From the NCBI GenBank assembly GCA_029339505.1, contig JAQISU010000108.1, forward strand, positions 16,766,001 to 16,830,000: a stretch of DNA of 64,000 nucleotides. Reading direction: 5' to 3'. Origin of the DNA: Unio delphinus (lineage: Eukaryota; Mollusca; Bivalvia; Unionida; Unionidae). Shown in pieces: positions 27,482-37,834 of the stretch (positions are counted from its first letter, which is position 1; each line of letters begins with the position of its first letter). The position numbers and the translations under genes are program-made. Below the pieces are notes generated by a model. The model did not search any database and was not told where the DNA came from. It was given only the letters and a program-made list of their open reading frames with translations.

Positions 27482-28086
27482 ATGCCGCAATCTTTATCAC
27501 TTGTAATAAAACAGATTCCGTGGAAGGATAGCAATGAAAACATTCACACGGTGGAGGATTACGAACACTTATTACGAGAACTGTGTCCCATCCATTGGGG
27601 TCGACGTGTAGTGTGTTTTAGTGACTTGCTTTCTGGGATTTCGTTTACCTGTCGATTCCTTGTGGACACTTTACGACAATACCTACAAAGACAGTATGGT
27701 GATTTATTTAAATTTCCACGAGAGACTCGTTCTGTTAAAAACCTTACGCTTTCATCTTTATACGTCTCAACCTCTACAGGAAAAAAAGGTTCGTCAACTT
27801 TTACGTACGGAAGCGGTGTACGAGGATGCGCGTGTAGCTTGTGATTTACACCTCATTGGACAGATGTACGTGACTGGAAAAGTTGGGGTTTTGAGGCTTG
27901 GACAAAAAGAAGCATCCCATTTTGCTCAATCGTTGTGGTCGTAAAATTCATTGTCGAGTGAAAAAAGTCACTTTTAAACCTGTGTTAGTGACAGTGCCAG
28001 AAGAAGAAGAAGAATCTGTCATCAAGGACAATCACTCTTTTCAAGACAGGACTGTCATGGACATTCCCCCACAAAGACCCTTCTGA
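27482..28086 (+). pseudogene. Unrecognised gene, broken by frameshifts
   Basis: Successive frames (27,482-27,844; 27,621-27,944; to 28,086) share internal overlaps, so one gene has probably shifted more than once. Visible pieces are DYEHLLRELCPIHWGRRVV, RFHLYTSQPLQEKKVRQLL and FKPVLVTVPEEEEE near the end. No membrane segment or enzyme motif seen. It precedes the ATPase in the same direction. Confidence 0.4.
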
Positions 28087-28318
28087 GAATACACCTATGT
28101 AACTGTACCCCATGTAGAGACTATAAGAACATTACACAATACCTCTAGGACACCTTGGTTACCCAAACGATGTTGTACAGAGACTTGTTTATATACCACT
28201 TTGATCGTCACCATGTGTATTTTATTCCTGTACTTATCCATTTGGCTTTTATGTATTTTTGTCTTTCGTGTTGTTCGAATTTAAACATGAATTGGAATAA
28301 ACGTATCTTGACAAAAAG

Positions 28319-28330
28319 TATAAAAACCTC
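28319..28330 (+). promoter_or_regulatory. TATA-box promoter motif, copy 2 (TATAAAAACCTC)
   Basis: Exact 12-mer TATAAAAACCTC, 46 bp before the ATPase ATG (28,377). The identical 12-mer is at 30,560-30,571, 33 bp before the next gene's ATG. Confidence 0.6.
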
Positions 28331-28376
28331 TTGTCTGCTCTGTTTTTGTGTCAATATTATCATACCCTACACTGCT

Positions 28377-30537
28377 ATGGCTAACTCTACTATTTCTACT
28401 CCTTCCTCCTCGACATTCAAAGTCATTGACGGACACTTAGATCATGCTAGTTGGGAGGCCTTGTATCTTCGTGATCCTTTTAACATGTTAATTGCTGTAC
28501 CGAGCGGTTCAGGCAAAACCGAATTTGTCAAAAGTTTGATCGAACATAAACATCATTTAATCGATCGTTCACCTCAACGCATCGTATGGTGTTACAAAGA
28601 GTGGCAATCGGCATACAGTCTCTTGCAAGAAAGTCAAGGTGATTGTATTATGTTTGTGGAAGGCATTCCTATAGAAGACGATGGGATTGTGTCTGACCCT
28701 AGTCAAACTCATTTGGTCAATTTTGACGACATGTTAGGAGAAGACGAAGAAGAAATTAAACTGTATTTTACGCGTAAAGGGCATCATCGTAATGCCAGTG
28801 TCATTTACATTACACAAAATTTATTTCAACAAAGTAAAGCCCATCGTACCATTAGTCTCAATGCTCATTACGTGGTCTTGTTTAAAAGTCCTCGAGATAA
28901 ATTGCAAGTGCAAGTCTTAGCCAAACAGTTTAGGAACACCTTGTGTAACAGAATTGTTACCGAGTGGATGGTGGATCAAATAAACAACTCAAACACAATA
29001 TGTGAAAGATCATGTAAATTTATGAAATAAATTATTAATGAAAAATAATGATGTATCAACATAATAACTCATGCATTCAACCCACAATCACACTTCACAA
29101 CCATTCACAATTTGAAAATAAAATTAAATATTAATTCAAAATTAACACAGATCCAAGGAACCTCCTGGATGCACAAATGTTTCAAATAAAAGGGAACCTT
29201 TACAAAATTTATATTATCGCACGTATGAATTGCGATAAACCTCAAATTATATTATCGCACGTATGAATTGCGATAACAAGTACAAACATCTATATGTATT
29301 AAGTCAAGTTTCTAACTGTTCTTGAGACTCATGTAATACCTTGGAATACTACCGAGGTTCAAAGTAACTCCGTGTAAATATATCAATGCATTCAATTGTA
29401 ACCACAATTGAAACACACACATGCGTCTCGACCTTGTACAACCGTACGATTCACCAACTGTTGAATCGCCGCACAGCTTCTCCGAATACCTAGGGTTGAC
29501 CCAATACTTTTATCGGCCGCTTGCCTTTCACTGATCCACTACAGTTATACGTACAGACAGCATACAGCACCTATTAGAACCAATGGTCCCAAACACTTAG
29601 ATGCTACCTCGGACGTTTACACCTCTAGACAGCTCCGGACACTCGGACATTTAGACTTCTAGATAGTTCCGGATATTTACACATCTCGACAGATATCCTC
29701 AGACATCATGACCTCCTATTCACGCCAGATACAAACGTAGACGGACAGACAGTCTGACAGACAGTCAGACACCTCAATTTGATCGCACAATCAAATGGCA
29801 CAATCAAACAGCACAATCACGGCACAATCACGGCACAATCAACTACAAAAAAGAAACCAAACTAATAATAGTTGTTTCTAAAACAATCTAACATTTAGAT
29901 TACGCTATTGCATTTAAAGTCTAATAGTGACTTGTAATTCCAAATATTCAACGGTTTAAATCTGCGTTGTAATAAATGCATCATTACATGAAATGATAAA
30001 CTGAATAAAATTCACTTTAAATAAAACGATATATAAATTTAACACTCACCCCTATGGCTGAAGAAAGAAAATGACGAGCTATCTCTCCTTTGACAAGATA
30101 CTTTTGACTCGTAATCTTTCTAGAAATGTTATGCCTTATATGTCCCCATATAGGGGAGCAGAATTCAGGGCAAAATTCCCGTGCACGCCGTGATTATAAT
30201 GTTCCTGACTTCATGTGATTTCTAGCCAGGTACATGCAAGTCGCTACACGTCGCTTACATTGAAAAATACTTATTCACCCCAGGTAACGCATGTACGACG
30301 AAACAAAAATGGTGAAATTGGTTTCTATCTAAGAAGAAATAAATTCAATTTTCGCCTAATTCTGTGACACCTTGGCTGACTCATGCGTACGATGATGCCA
30401 ACCAAACTCCACACGCCTATTTACTCGTGAATTTAAAACCCACCACTCCCGATTATTTGCGATTTCGTACCCATTTATTTCACGACTGGTGCCAAGACGG
30501 AGGACCTGTAGTGTACACGTCCTTGTTGTTGACATAA
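28377..30537 (+). pseudogene. Packaging ATPase of Polinton C, split by a solo LTR
   Basis: 5' part 28,377-28,943: starts MANSTISTPSSS, then FNMLIAVPSGSGKTEF (Walker A), HLVNFDDMLGEDEEE (Walker B), VIYITQNLF and FKSPRDKLQVQVL. It is cut at 28,943. The 3' part 30,370-30,537 resumes with THAYDDANQTPHAYLL and a short tail to a TAA. The intervening 1,426 bp are a solo LTR. Compared with copy D (46,393-46,795), one extra T precedes the insertion, a separate frameshift. ATPases of this A32/FtsK class drive DNA into capsids. Confidence 0.85.
28944..30369 (-). mobile_element. Solo LTR (Gmr1-like gypsy family) with 5-bp target duplication
   Basis: Starts TGTAACAGAATTG on the plus strand and ends AATTCTGTGACA, giving TG...CA ends. 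It is flanked on both sides by CCTTG (28,939-28,943 and 30,370-30,374). On the minus strand it begins TGTCACAGAATTAGG and ends GTTACA, like the LTR at 51,044-52,323 (TGTTACGGAATTGC ... GTTACA). Both share a middle rich in CTCTAGACAG/CTCCGGACA. The interior has no coding sequence. It was created by LTR-LTR recombination after insertion. Confidence 0.85.
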
Positions 30538-30559
30538 CAATAACAAAAACAACAAAATC

Positions 30560-30571
30560 TATAAAAACCTC
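30560..30571 (+). promoter_or_regulatory. TATA-box promoter motif, copy 3 (TATAAAAACCTC)
   Basis: Exact match to 28,319-28,330, located 33 bp before the ATG at 30,605. Confidence 0.6.
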
Positions 30572-30604
30572 GGTCACTTTGACCTTGTCTCATACATTGT
30601 CAAC

Positions 30605-30978
30605 ATGACGTCCCTTCAGTCTCATCTTCCCATCAAATTGATTCGGGCCTTGTACGGTATCAGTCGCGAAATAAATCCATAAATACGGCTCACATCTTAG
30701 AGGCCAGTCTCAAAGAAGTCTTACGATGGTTTCCGGTGACAGAACGTCAAATACTGCAAGGCATCATTCACATTCCACATCAAACCAAACGCATTTTTTA
30801 CAGAAACAAAGTAGCATTGACGCAACTGGCTGATCCTCGCATCGACACTCAAAAAGAAAAGCAAATCATTTTGAAACCTGGAGGTAGCGGTTCTCTAGGA
30901 GGTGTCATCATTCGTTCACTTTTAAAATGGGATCCCAATGCTCCCAAAGATCACCCCAAGAAAAGACGGCCAAACTAA
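30605..30978 (+). pseudogene. Small protein of Polinton C, one break near the start
   Basis: Starts MTSLQSHLPIKLIRALYG, hits a TAA after about 25 codons, then continues in another phase with SLKEVLRWFPVTERQILQG and ends KDHPKKRRPN at 30,978. Copy D has the same N-terminus (MTSLQSHISVKLIRDLYG) on the minus strand near 46,280. No catalytic motif seen. A basic tail suggests DNA association. Confidence 0.5.
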
Positions 30979-30993
30979 TCCCCAAGAAAAAGA

Positions 30994-31435
30994 ACAATGG
31001 TGCCAAGACCAAAACACAGAAAAAGAAAAGTCCACAGAAAAGACGTGTCACCCGCAAAAGAGGTACTTCGGCCAGGACGCAACCTTACTTTCGTAAACCA
31101 CGACCTGCAGCACCAGTGACCGCGTTTCCAGTAGCCTCAGGTTCTTCCACTTCTCCGTTGCGGGTGATGCCAGCCAAATCCAATCTGCGTCTCCCAAAAC
31201 GTCTCCTCCACCGGTTACACCCTCTTCCACATTAGCGACAGTAGCAGCTGCTCACAAAGTACCTGCCCCCAAAGTCAAAGTCCATGAAAGATCTGGCATG
31301 TTAAAGAGTTTACTGGATTTGTCCAAACAAGAACTGTCCCGATTTAGTCCGTTACAAACCCTTTCACGACATGTGTTACCTGTCATGAAATTGATACGAC
31401 GGAAAGATAATCAGTGGCGTCGCATTCCAGTATAA
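30994..31435 (+). pseudogene. Basic pVII/core-like protein, frameshifted
   Basis: A Lys/Arg-rich N-terminus (TQKKKSPQKRRVTRKRG) is followed by a Pro/Ala/Ser linker and, in a shifted frame, PAPKVKVHERSGMLKSLLD, LSKQELSRFSPLQTL and VMKLIRRKDNQWRR. The same C-terminal block occurs in copy D (45,432-45,623). The Arg/Lys pattern fits a DNA-condensing virion protein; the assignment is by composition and context. Confidence 0.5.
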
Positions 31436-31493
31436 AAATGACTTGAGGACAACAACGGGAATCCGTATTTTCTGTGCCACGTCTGAACACCCA

Positions 31494-31715
31494 ATGGTGT
31501 CTCCTAAACAACGTGCACACCACAACCATCGCCGTTCTTCTGTCCAAAAAGAAAAAGGTAAAAGACAATCTCGTCATCCTACAAAACGCTTAGCCAAACA
31601 TCGACGTCATCCCCTAAAAAGACGCAGTCGTTTAAAGAAAAAGAAGAGTCACCAAAAAGGAGGTTGCTTTGGCGATTTTAGGAAACACATCGTTACATTT
31701 TTGACGAAGCGCTAG
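31494..31715 (+). CDS. Very basic small protein (protamine-like)
   Basis: 73 residues from MVSPKQRAHHNHRRSS with more than 40 percent Lys/Arg/His (RLAKHRRHPLKRRSRLKKKK), ending in QKGGCFGDFRKHIVTFLTKR. The GG-hydrophobic end echoes pX-like proteins. Presumed DNA-condensing core component; no named family. Confidence 0.45.
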   Translation: MVSPKQRAHHNHRRSSVQKEKGKRQSRHPTKRLAKHRRHPLKRRSRLKKKKSHQKGGCFGDFRKHIVTFLTKR

Positions 31716-31784
31716 AAAAGAAGATAAAAGAGTGTGTGTACCAAGTCTTTGACGTCAGTGTATTTCTGGAACGAACAAGCAAAG

Positions 31785-32193
31785 ATGTAACTTCGCAGAA
31801 AACATTCTTATTCACCCCATAAGGGAAAGAAAAGAAAAGGACTACCTCCTCGTTTAGCCAAACACGGAGAGGTCTTGTCCGTCCTGTCCAAAGACTCTCC
31901 GCCCATGCGAAAACAAATCATTAAAACGGCCTCCAAAGATGTCATCGATACCGTGTGCGAATGTTGTTTGAATGTATTGAAAGGCACGATACCTTTGTCT
32001 CCACACCAGAAAAAATGCTTAGCCAAACATCGACACGTTCTTCGTCAAATGGTCCAAAGAAAATACCCGTCCGTCAAAAGAAAAAGATGTTGGTGCAACG
32101 CTGTGGATTTTTACCCTTTCTTGCTCCTTTGTTGACAGGCTTAATACCAGGTTTGATAAAAGGGCCCTATGGAGCACAACGATGTCAGATATA
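31785..32193 (+). pseudogene. pX-like virion core protein of Polinton C
   Basis: The ATG at 31,785 is followed immediately by TAA; the frame then reads on with PPRLAKHGEVLSVLSKDSPP, KDVIDTVCECCLNVLKGTIP and QKKCLAKHRHVLRQM. A frame change near 32,080 leads into KKKMLVQRCGFLPFLAPLLT and GLIPGLIKG. The CECCLNVLKG plus GGFL-type hydrophobic tail is a very common Polinton signature. The copy D homologue at 44,955-45,240 keeps KKMLVKAGGILTMFL. Confidence 0.75.
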
Positions 32194-32197
32194 ACCT

Positions 32198-32893
32198 TTG
32201 GAAACCCATGGAAGGATGAAACTGGCTTTGGTCCCTTACAAACGATGGATGGAATACCATCGTTGGCAAGAACAACGAACAACCCCCAATTCACCACCCA
32301 ATCCTCATTTGAGCGAGATATCCCAATTACAACACGAATTGCAATCCTTGATGCATCGCAATGATTTGTCCGAAACCGAAAAATCGCAAAAGTACGGCTA
32401 ACGCTTGAAACGACTGCAACTCTTTCATCGGAAAGCTGTGGAACAAAGAGTTCTACCCACTCTGGCCGATTTTAAGGCTCTAATGAATAGTCCGTTGCCA
32501 TAACTTTCTACAGCGGACAAGACAGACGTAACCCTACCATTACCCAAGGAAGAAGAACCCCATGATATTTTTCAAACACACACCGCCCTTCCCATTCCGA
32601 GTAAGATTGCAGCTTCCTTGTTGACCCCTTCCCCCACTCCCCAACGAGAACTCAAAACTTGGGTTAAAAAGATGATGGCCACTCCTCCTTCGACAGAAGT
32701 GAAAAAGAAAGAAAGGAAACCAGAAGTGAGAAAAAAAAGAAGACCAAAGGTATCCCATTACCTCCACTACCACCATCACCACCACTACCAGTACCCTCGA
32801 CATGTGGCACATCGGACACGTAACACTGTTTCCAAACAACCCCCATTTCGCCCCACCCAAAGCAGTATCATCGAAGAGTGGGTACCTTATTAA
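32198..32893 (+). pseudogene. Polinton companion protein, two in-frame TAA
   Basis: One frame of 232 codons interrupted by TAA after EKSQKYG and after MNSPLP. It starts at MKLALVPYKRWMEYHRW, then a coiled-coil-like middle (ISQLQHELQSLMHRNDLS), then a Lys/Pro-rich tail. It lies between pX-like and integrase, as in related elements, and has a homologue in copy D (44,649-44,921). Role unknown. Confidence 0.5.
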
Positions 32894-32900
32894 CAAAACC

Positions 32901-33997
32901 ATGGAGAAGGTGTTAGCCAGCATTTACTACGATCATGCCCACCATGCAGGTTACGGAGGTGTTCAGAAATTATATCTTTCTGCTAAAACTCGCCTGAAAA
33001 AGCTCCGTTTACCTGAAGTACAACGATTTTTACAAGAACAATCTACGTACACTTTACACAAACCCATTCGACGAAAATTTCACAGAAGTCGCACTCAAGT
33101 GTTAGGCATCGATCATCAATGGCAAGCCGATTTAGCTGATGTCTTTCATTTAGCCACCTACAAATATGTTTTGTGTCATCGACGTCTTTTCTAAATTTGC
33201 CTGGGTTGTACCAATTACTTCCAAATCGAGCGGAGAGCTAGTACGAGCTTTGCAACTGGTGTTGAAACAAAGTGGTGGTCACCCTCTTTGATGGCAAACC
33301 GACAAAGGCACCGAATTTCTGAACCAAGCTTTCCAACGAGAATTAAAGAAACGTGACATTCATTTTTTCACCACCGAAAATCCTGAAACCAAAGCTAGGA
33401 TCGTGGAACGTTTTCAACGTACCTTAAAAGAACGCATGTAGAAATATTTTTACGCATCAACACACTCTCAAGTACATCGACGTCTTACCGCATTTAGTCA
33501 AAGCCTACAATCAATCTTACCATAGAAGCATTGGAATTGCCCCACAAGATGTGACACCCGACAACGAAGTGACTGTTTTTGATCGTCTGTTTGGTACGTC
33601 CCGGACGATGGCTGTCCCCAAGAAAGGTGGAGTGTTAACCCCTGGAGATTAGGTTCGCATTGGTAAAACCAAATGCACTTTCGACAAAGGTTAAATACCG
33701 AACTGGACCACCGAATTGTTTCGTGTTACTGGACGAGTGCGTGATCGTCAACCTACCGTCTATAAATTGGAAGACATGAACGGAGAAGTATTAAAAGGAA
33801 CGTTTTACTTGCCTGAGTTGCAACGTGTCACCAAAAAATAAGACGACCTGTACGACATTGAAAGCATTCTCGAACGAAGAACCCATAAAGTAGGTAAAAG
33901 GCGTGTCAAAGAAGTCAAAGTACGTTGGAAAGGATATCCTCCCAGTATTGATTCTTGGATTGACGCTTCGCAAGTCATCGACTATAAAAAGAAATGA
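32901..33997 (+). pseudogene. Integrase with C-terminal chromodomain (F54H12.3 type), multiply broken
   Basis: Starts MEKVLASIYYDHAHHAGYGG. Catalytic blocks are in different phases: IDHQWQADLADV (first Asp), WQTDKGTEFLNQ (second Asp), ETKARIVERFQRTLKERM (Glu). Frameshifts or stops follow each block. The end reads KEVKVRWKGYPPSIDSWID, a chromodomain, and stops at 33,995-33,997, where ATGA overlaps the next start. The copy D remnant is at 43,989-44,307. Confidence 0.88.
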
Positions 33998-34422
33998 CCA
34001 TAATGCACTTCAATACAGCTTCAGCTACCACAATGACTACTCCTTCAGCGAGTTCTTTCATGCAAGATTTACAAAAGCAACCCTTGTGGGTGTGGTGCGG
34101 AGAACGTGTCCCTAAAACCCAAATCGTCTTTTTCTGTCAAATCTTTGTGGTGTATTGTGTCATCGGTGCAGCCATTGCTAATTTGAGTTTGTAACAAAGA
34201 AACAAACATTTGTGGACCATTTTACTCAGCAGTTGCATCGGTTATCTTCTTCCCAATCCTTCCCTGAAATACTCTTACAATAGGAACAACAGTAACAATA
34301 TTGGGAGCCTTGCGTCCAATGTCAGTCATTCTCCTAACAGTCACCCCGTCAATCACAATCCTCTTTTAGATACTCCTTTCACCTCGAATGACCCCTCGGA
34401 CAGGAAAACTTTGGAATTATGA
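33994..34422 (+). pseudogene. Polinton membrane protein, one nonsense codon
   Basis: In one frame: QKQPLWVWCGERVPKTQ, a hydrophobic helix (FFCQIFVVYCVIGAAIANL), TAA at 34,192-34,194, then HLWTILLSSCIGYLLPNPSLK and a Ser/Asn-rich tail. The SSC-GYLLPNPSLK motif after a transmembrane helix recurs in related Polintons in my recollection. It overlaps integrase at its start and penton at its end by ATGA. Confidence 0.6.
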
Positions 34423-35314
34423 ACAACACTTTAAACCAATTTTATTTAACGTTACCCAGTGACAGTTCTTTGGAGGTGTTTCCTAACAACACCTTGTGCT
34501 GTTACACGGCTAAATTATCACAAGTCATCTATTTGGATCAAGATGCTCATTGCGAAGTGGCTTTAGTGGAAATGATACACCCTACAAAAATCAAAAACAT
34601 CGTCGAAAATTAAAACAGTTTTTAAGTAAAAGTATATGACGAGCAATTGCAACAAATCTTAGACGAGCGCATCACTATCAGTGACCCGATGAAAACATAG
34701 GACCCCAAAACTAAACGGTCCACCTATCTGCTAACCATTCCTGCAGGTTATTATTTTATTGGTCAACATTTAGTGAATACGATTGGATTATAACCAGGTT
34801 CAATACTTTGTTTGGTAAAGCCATAGAGAAAGCCAAAAAAAGTTTTACCTTTGAGTACCATAAAGTGGCTCGTAGACTAATGATCAAATTTTCAGAGGAT
34901 AAAATAATGGCCATTACCTTTTGTCCTGAATTGTATGATATTTTGGGTGGAGACTTCAGGTTGGTCAAGAAAAAAGAAATACCAGCCATAACCAGTAACT
35001 TGGATTTTGCGAAATATTTTCGATTCCCTGTAGAAATGAACCAAGGACTCAACTTGATGTTTGTGCACTCCGATGTGGTGGAGTACAACGTCGTGGAACA
35101 CACCTCTGTACCGTTACTGCGTGTCATTCCTTTCAAAGTGGATTCTGCCATGATCGCTGACGAGGAAGGTGGAAATACCTATCATATTCACCGCTAATTT
35201 GTACATCCTCATTATTTGACTGTCAATAAGTCGTATTTTGACAGTGTCAACATTACTATAAAAGGAGATCTAGGACAAAATATTCCATTTATCAAAGAGA
35301 AAGTCACAGTGTAA
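34419..35314 (+). pseudogene. Penton-like minor capsid protein of Polinton C
   Basis: Starts MNNTLNQFYLTLPSDSSLE, with HCEVALVEMIHPTKI in the first frame (stop 34,613). The second frame (34,808-35,197) has MIKFSEDKIMAITFCPELYD, ILGGDF and MNQGLNLMFVHSDVVE. The end reads SYFDSVNITIKGDLGQNIPF. FYLTLPS at the start, a CPEL-ILGF-like centre and a D-G/N-I-PF end match the single-jelly-roll minor capsid pattern. Several stops. Confidence 0.75.
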
Positions 35315-35350
35315 CTCCATTTTCAAAAACTATTCTCTAACAACTGAAAA

Positions 35351-35794
35351 TTGATGTATCCTGTGTACCGAAGAGTCACTCAACAACGAGGACATGGTTT
35401 AGGAGATATGTTTAAATCAGCCTTTCGTTCCGTGGTCCCTGTTTTGAAGCCGATGGTGACACGAGGATTGCACGTCTTAAAAGATGCCGCATTGACTCAC
35501 GGAAAAGAATTTCTTCAAAATGTTCTCATTGACAAACAAAACCCCAAAGAAGCTTTCTTTAGAGCAGGCAAAAATGTCTTGCTTCAAACGGGTAAAGAAA
35601 TTTTGGGTCAACTAGAAAGTTCTATAAATTCCCTGAACAGTACCGGGTCTGACATTCCTGCTTCCATGAGGACACAGCAAGGACAAGGCAGAAAGCAACG
35701 ACGAAGACATCCTTCCAAAAGTCTCCATACCTCTAAAGTTAGAAACACTAAGAAAAAAAGAACCGTTCGAGACTTAGACATTTTTGATTATTAA
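35351..35794 (+). CDS. pVI-like minor virion protein of Polinton C, intact
   Basis: 147 residues. QQRGHGLGDMFKSAFRSVVP forms a Gly-rich lead plus amphipathic helix, followed by helices (LKPMVTRGLHVLKDAALTHG) and a strongly basic C-terminus (KKKRTVRDLDIFDY). It is upstream of the capsid gene, as is the family A equivalent at 4,051-4,482. One of the few unbroken genes of the element. MMYPVYRR or the next Met may be the start. Confidence 0.7.
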   Translation: MMYPVYRRVTQQRGHGLGDMFKSAFRSVVPVLKPMVTRGLHVLKDAALTHGKEFLQNVLIDKQNPKEAFFRAGKNVLLQTGKEILGQLESSINSLNSTGSDIPASMRTQQGQGRKQRRRHPSKSLHTSKVRNTKKKRTVRDLDIFDY

Positions 35795-35823
35795 AAGCAA
35801 AACATAGAGACTGAGAAAAAATA

Positions 35824-37130
35824 ATGCACCAAGAATCTTGTGCCTGTTCCAAGTCGGAACTGGATCTCTTTGCCATGCCACCCACTATGATGACCATGCA
35901 AGAAGCCCAATGGGTTGAATTTCATCCTGTCTCCTCTTTGGTGGATTCAGCTCCCATCGAGTTTGAAATCAAAGGGCAACCCGAAGATTACATCGATCTG
36001 AACAGCAATTACTTGTATTTGAATGTGAAAGTGATTAAAACGGACAACTCCGTTCCAGGAGCCGATGCCCGAGTAGCTCCCGTCAACAATTTCATGCATT
36101 CCTTGTGCAGCGATGTGTATTTGTACAAGAATAACCAACTGGTGAGCAGTAGCATGGATACTTACCCTTACCGAGAGTACCTCGAAAATCTCTTGACGTA
36201 CGGTAAAGAAGCCAAGAACATTCATTTAGATGCTTGCGTGGTATGGAAACCTGACACCGCAGATAAGTTTAACGACACAGCCTTGACCGTAGATGACGAT
36301 CCTCACAATGTGGGTTTTAACGAGCGTCGAAAGAAAATTATGCAAGGACGTAATTTAGAACTGTTCGATCGTTTGCATTTGGACATGTGGTTTCACGAGA
36401 AGTATTTGCTGAACGGTGTGGATATTCGCTTGAGACTGAATCGTAGCAATACTGCTTTCCATTTGATTGCTCATGCCAACGAATACAAAACCATTATCCA
36501 AGAAGCCAGGTTATACGTGCGTCGTGTGGAAGTGTTACCTAAAGTGGGAAATGATATCAGTCACACTTTGAGCAGAACGACAGTCAAGTATCCGATACGA
36601 CGCGTGGAAGTATAAACTTTCACAATTGCCACTGGACTCCGATCTAAGATCGAAGATCATCTGTTCTAAGGACAGTTACCCAAACGTTTATTCATTGGTA
36701 TCGTCAGCTATGCAGCCTCAACGGTACCCACGATCAAAATCCTTTCCAGTTTAAGCACTGCAAAGTATCCAAAATCGAAGTCAGTCGCGATGGCAAAACT
36801 TTGTGTACCCGATCCTTCGAACCCGACTTTGTCCAGAATAATTACTTAAGATCGCACTTGTCGCTGTACGAATCCACAGGACAGTTAGGAACCAACACCA
36901 GTGACGGTATTTCCTACGACGACTATGCAGGAGGTTACACTTTGTGGGTTTTTGATTTTACTCCATACCAAGGCAGCGACGAGGGACATTTCCGCCCTTT
37001 AAAATCTTGGCAACTGCGTGTGGAACTTCAGTTTGCAGGGGCTCTTGAAGAAACGGTGAATGTCATTCTGTATGCTGAATTTGATAATAACGTAGAAATC
37101 AACAGCTTGAGAGAAGTCATTCTAGACTAA
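35824..37130 (+). pseudogene. Major capsid protein of Polinton C (F54H12.2 type)
   Basis: Starts MHQESCACSKSELDLFAMPP, then QWVEFHPVSSLVDSAPIEFE, EDYIDLNSNYLYLNVKV, FNERRKKIMQGRNLELFDRL and RVEVLPKV. A TAA at 36,613 is followed by more coding in phase, a second TAA near 36,664, and a frame change near 36,720. Then KTLCTRSFEPDF, SDGISYDDYAGGYTLWVFDF and the end NVILYAEFDNNVEINSLREV. About 435 codons, double-jelly-roll capsid family. In copy D only the last 85 codons survive. Confidence 0.9.
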
Positions 37131-37138
37131 TAGAAACT

Positions 37139-37237
37139 ATGGAAGCCCCTTGTTCTTCTTTTAACAGTGGAGAATCAATGGAAATAGAATTTGAAGTTAC
37201 AGAGAAAGCAAATCCCCAAGACAAAAAAAAGAAGTAG
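37139..37237 (+). CDS. Very small acidic-basic protein between capsid and Cys-motif gene
   Basis: 32 residues: MEAPCSSFNSGESMEIEFEV then TEKANPQDKKKK. It starts 8 bp after the capsid stop and ends 5 bp before the next ATG, so the spacing suits a polycistron. Coding status unproven. Confidence 0.3.
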   Translation: MEAPCSSFNSGESMEIEFEVTEKANPQDKKKK

Positions 37238-37242
37238 TGATA

Positions 37243-37605
37243 ATGCAGTCCAGATGGCCAGAACAGGAACAACATTTAGTCACCTCTTTTGCCAAACACT
37301 TGGAGGATGAAATGAGGGACATGATTAAGAAAGATTGTTATGGATGTTAAAACGATCATCCCGGTCAAATTCAACACGATAAATGTATGATGATGAATCA
37401 AGAAGAAAAATTGGACGATTATCTGAACGAAGCTTGGAGTCTCATCTCAGAAGAAACCGTGTTACTTCAGTGGTATAAAGACTTGCGTGATCATTCTTAT
37501 CCTTCATTGTTTGCTCGAGAAATTGATCACACTGAAGCTCACTTGGCCAAGATTAAAGAGACGAAGCAAACTTACAGTTACTTGACAGACCTTTTCAAGC
37601 AAATA
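37243..37605 (+). pseudogene. Polinton Cys/His-motif protein, one nonsense codon
   Basis: Starts MQSRWPEQEQHLVTSFAKHL. The motif KKDCYGC, TAA, NDHPGQIQHDKCMMM has Cys-x2-Cys and His/Cys positions suited to zinc binding; the TAA stands in it. Then a helical region (EEKLDDYLNEAWSLISEETV). Recurs in this Polinton type just before the protease, in my recollection. Remnant in copy D at 43,211-43,500. Confidence 0.55.
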
Positions 37606-37701
37606 GATCCGTGGGAACTTTATTACCTTTTGAACCGTAGTTCGTACACTGCTTCTTGGAAGCAATGTTTGTTAGTTGAAAAAAAAATTGCGTTTTGTTA
37701 G
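37606..37701 (+). pseudogene. Protease, N-terminal stub only
   Basis: DPWELYYLLNRSSYTASWK aligns with the first 20 residues of the copy D protease (MDTWELYYFLNHSSYTASR, 43,208). The initiating ATG is ATA here and all catalytic residues are missing; homology ends near 37,665. The sequence beyond is AT-rich and leads into the minisatellite. Confidence 0.75.
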
Positions 37702-37834
37702 TTGTTTCTTATTTGAATAGAAAATGTCTTTTTGAAACCAATGCGTCTGTCGTTTGTTTTACATTTTTTTAAAATATAGATGCTCTTTCTATCCCTCATA
37801 TCAAACTATCCAACCATTTCCAACACTAAACCGT

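Noticed and set aside
30356..30577. Minus-strand frame across the ATPase 3' part
   Set aside because: Antisense to recognisable ATPase sequence (THAYDDANQTPHAYLL) and spanning an LTR boundary.
34756..35151. Minus-strand 131-codon frame
   Set aside because: Antisense to the penton-like gene of Polinton C, whose plus-strand motifs are clear.
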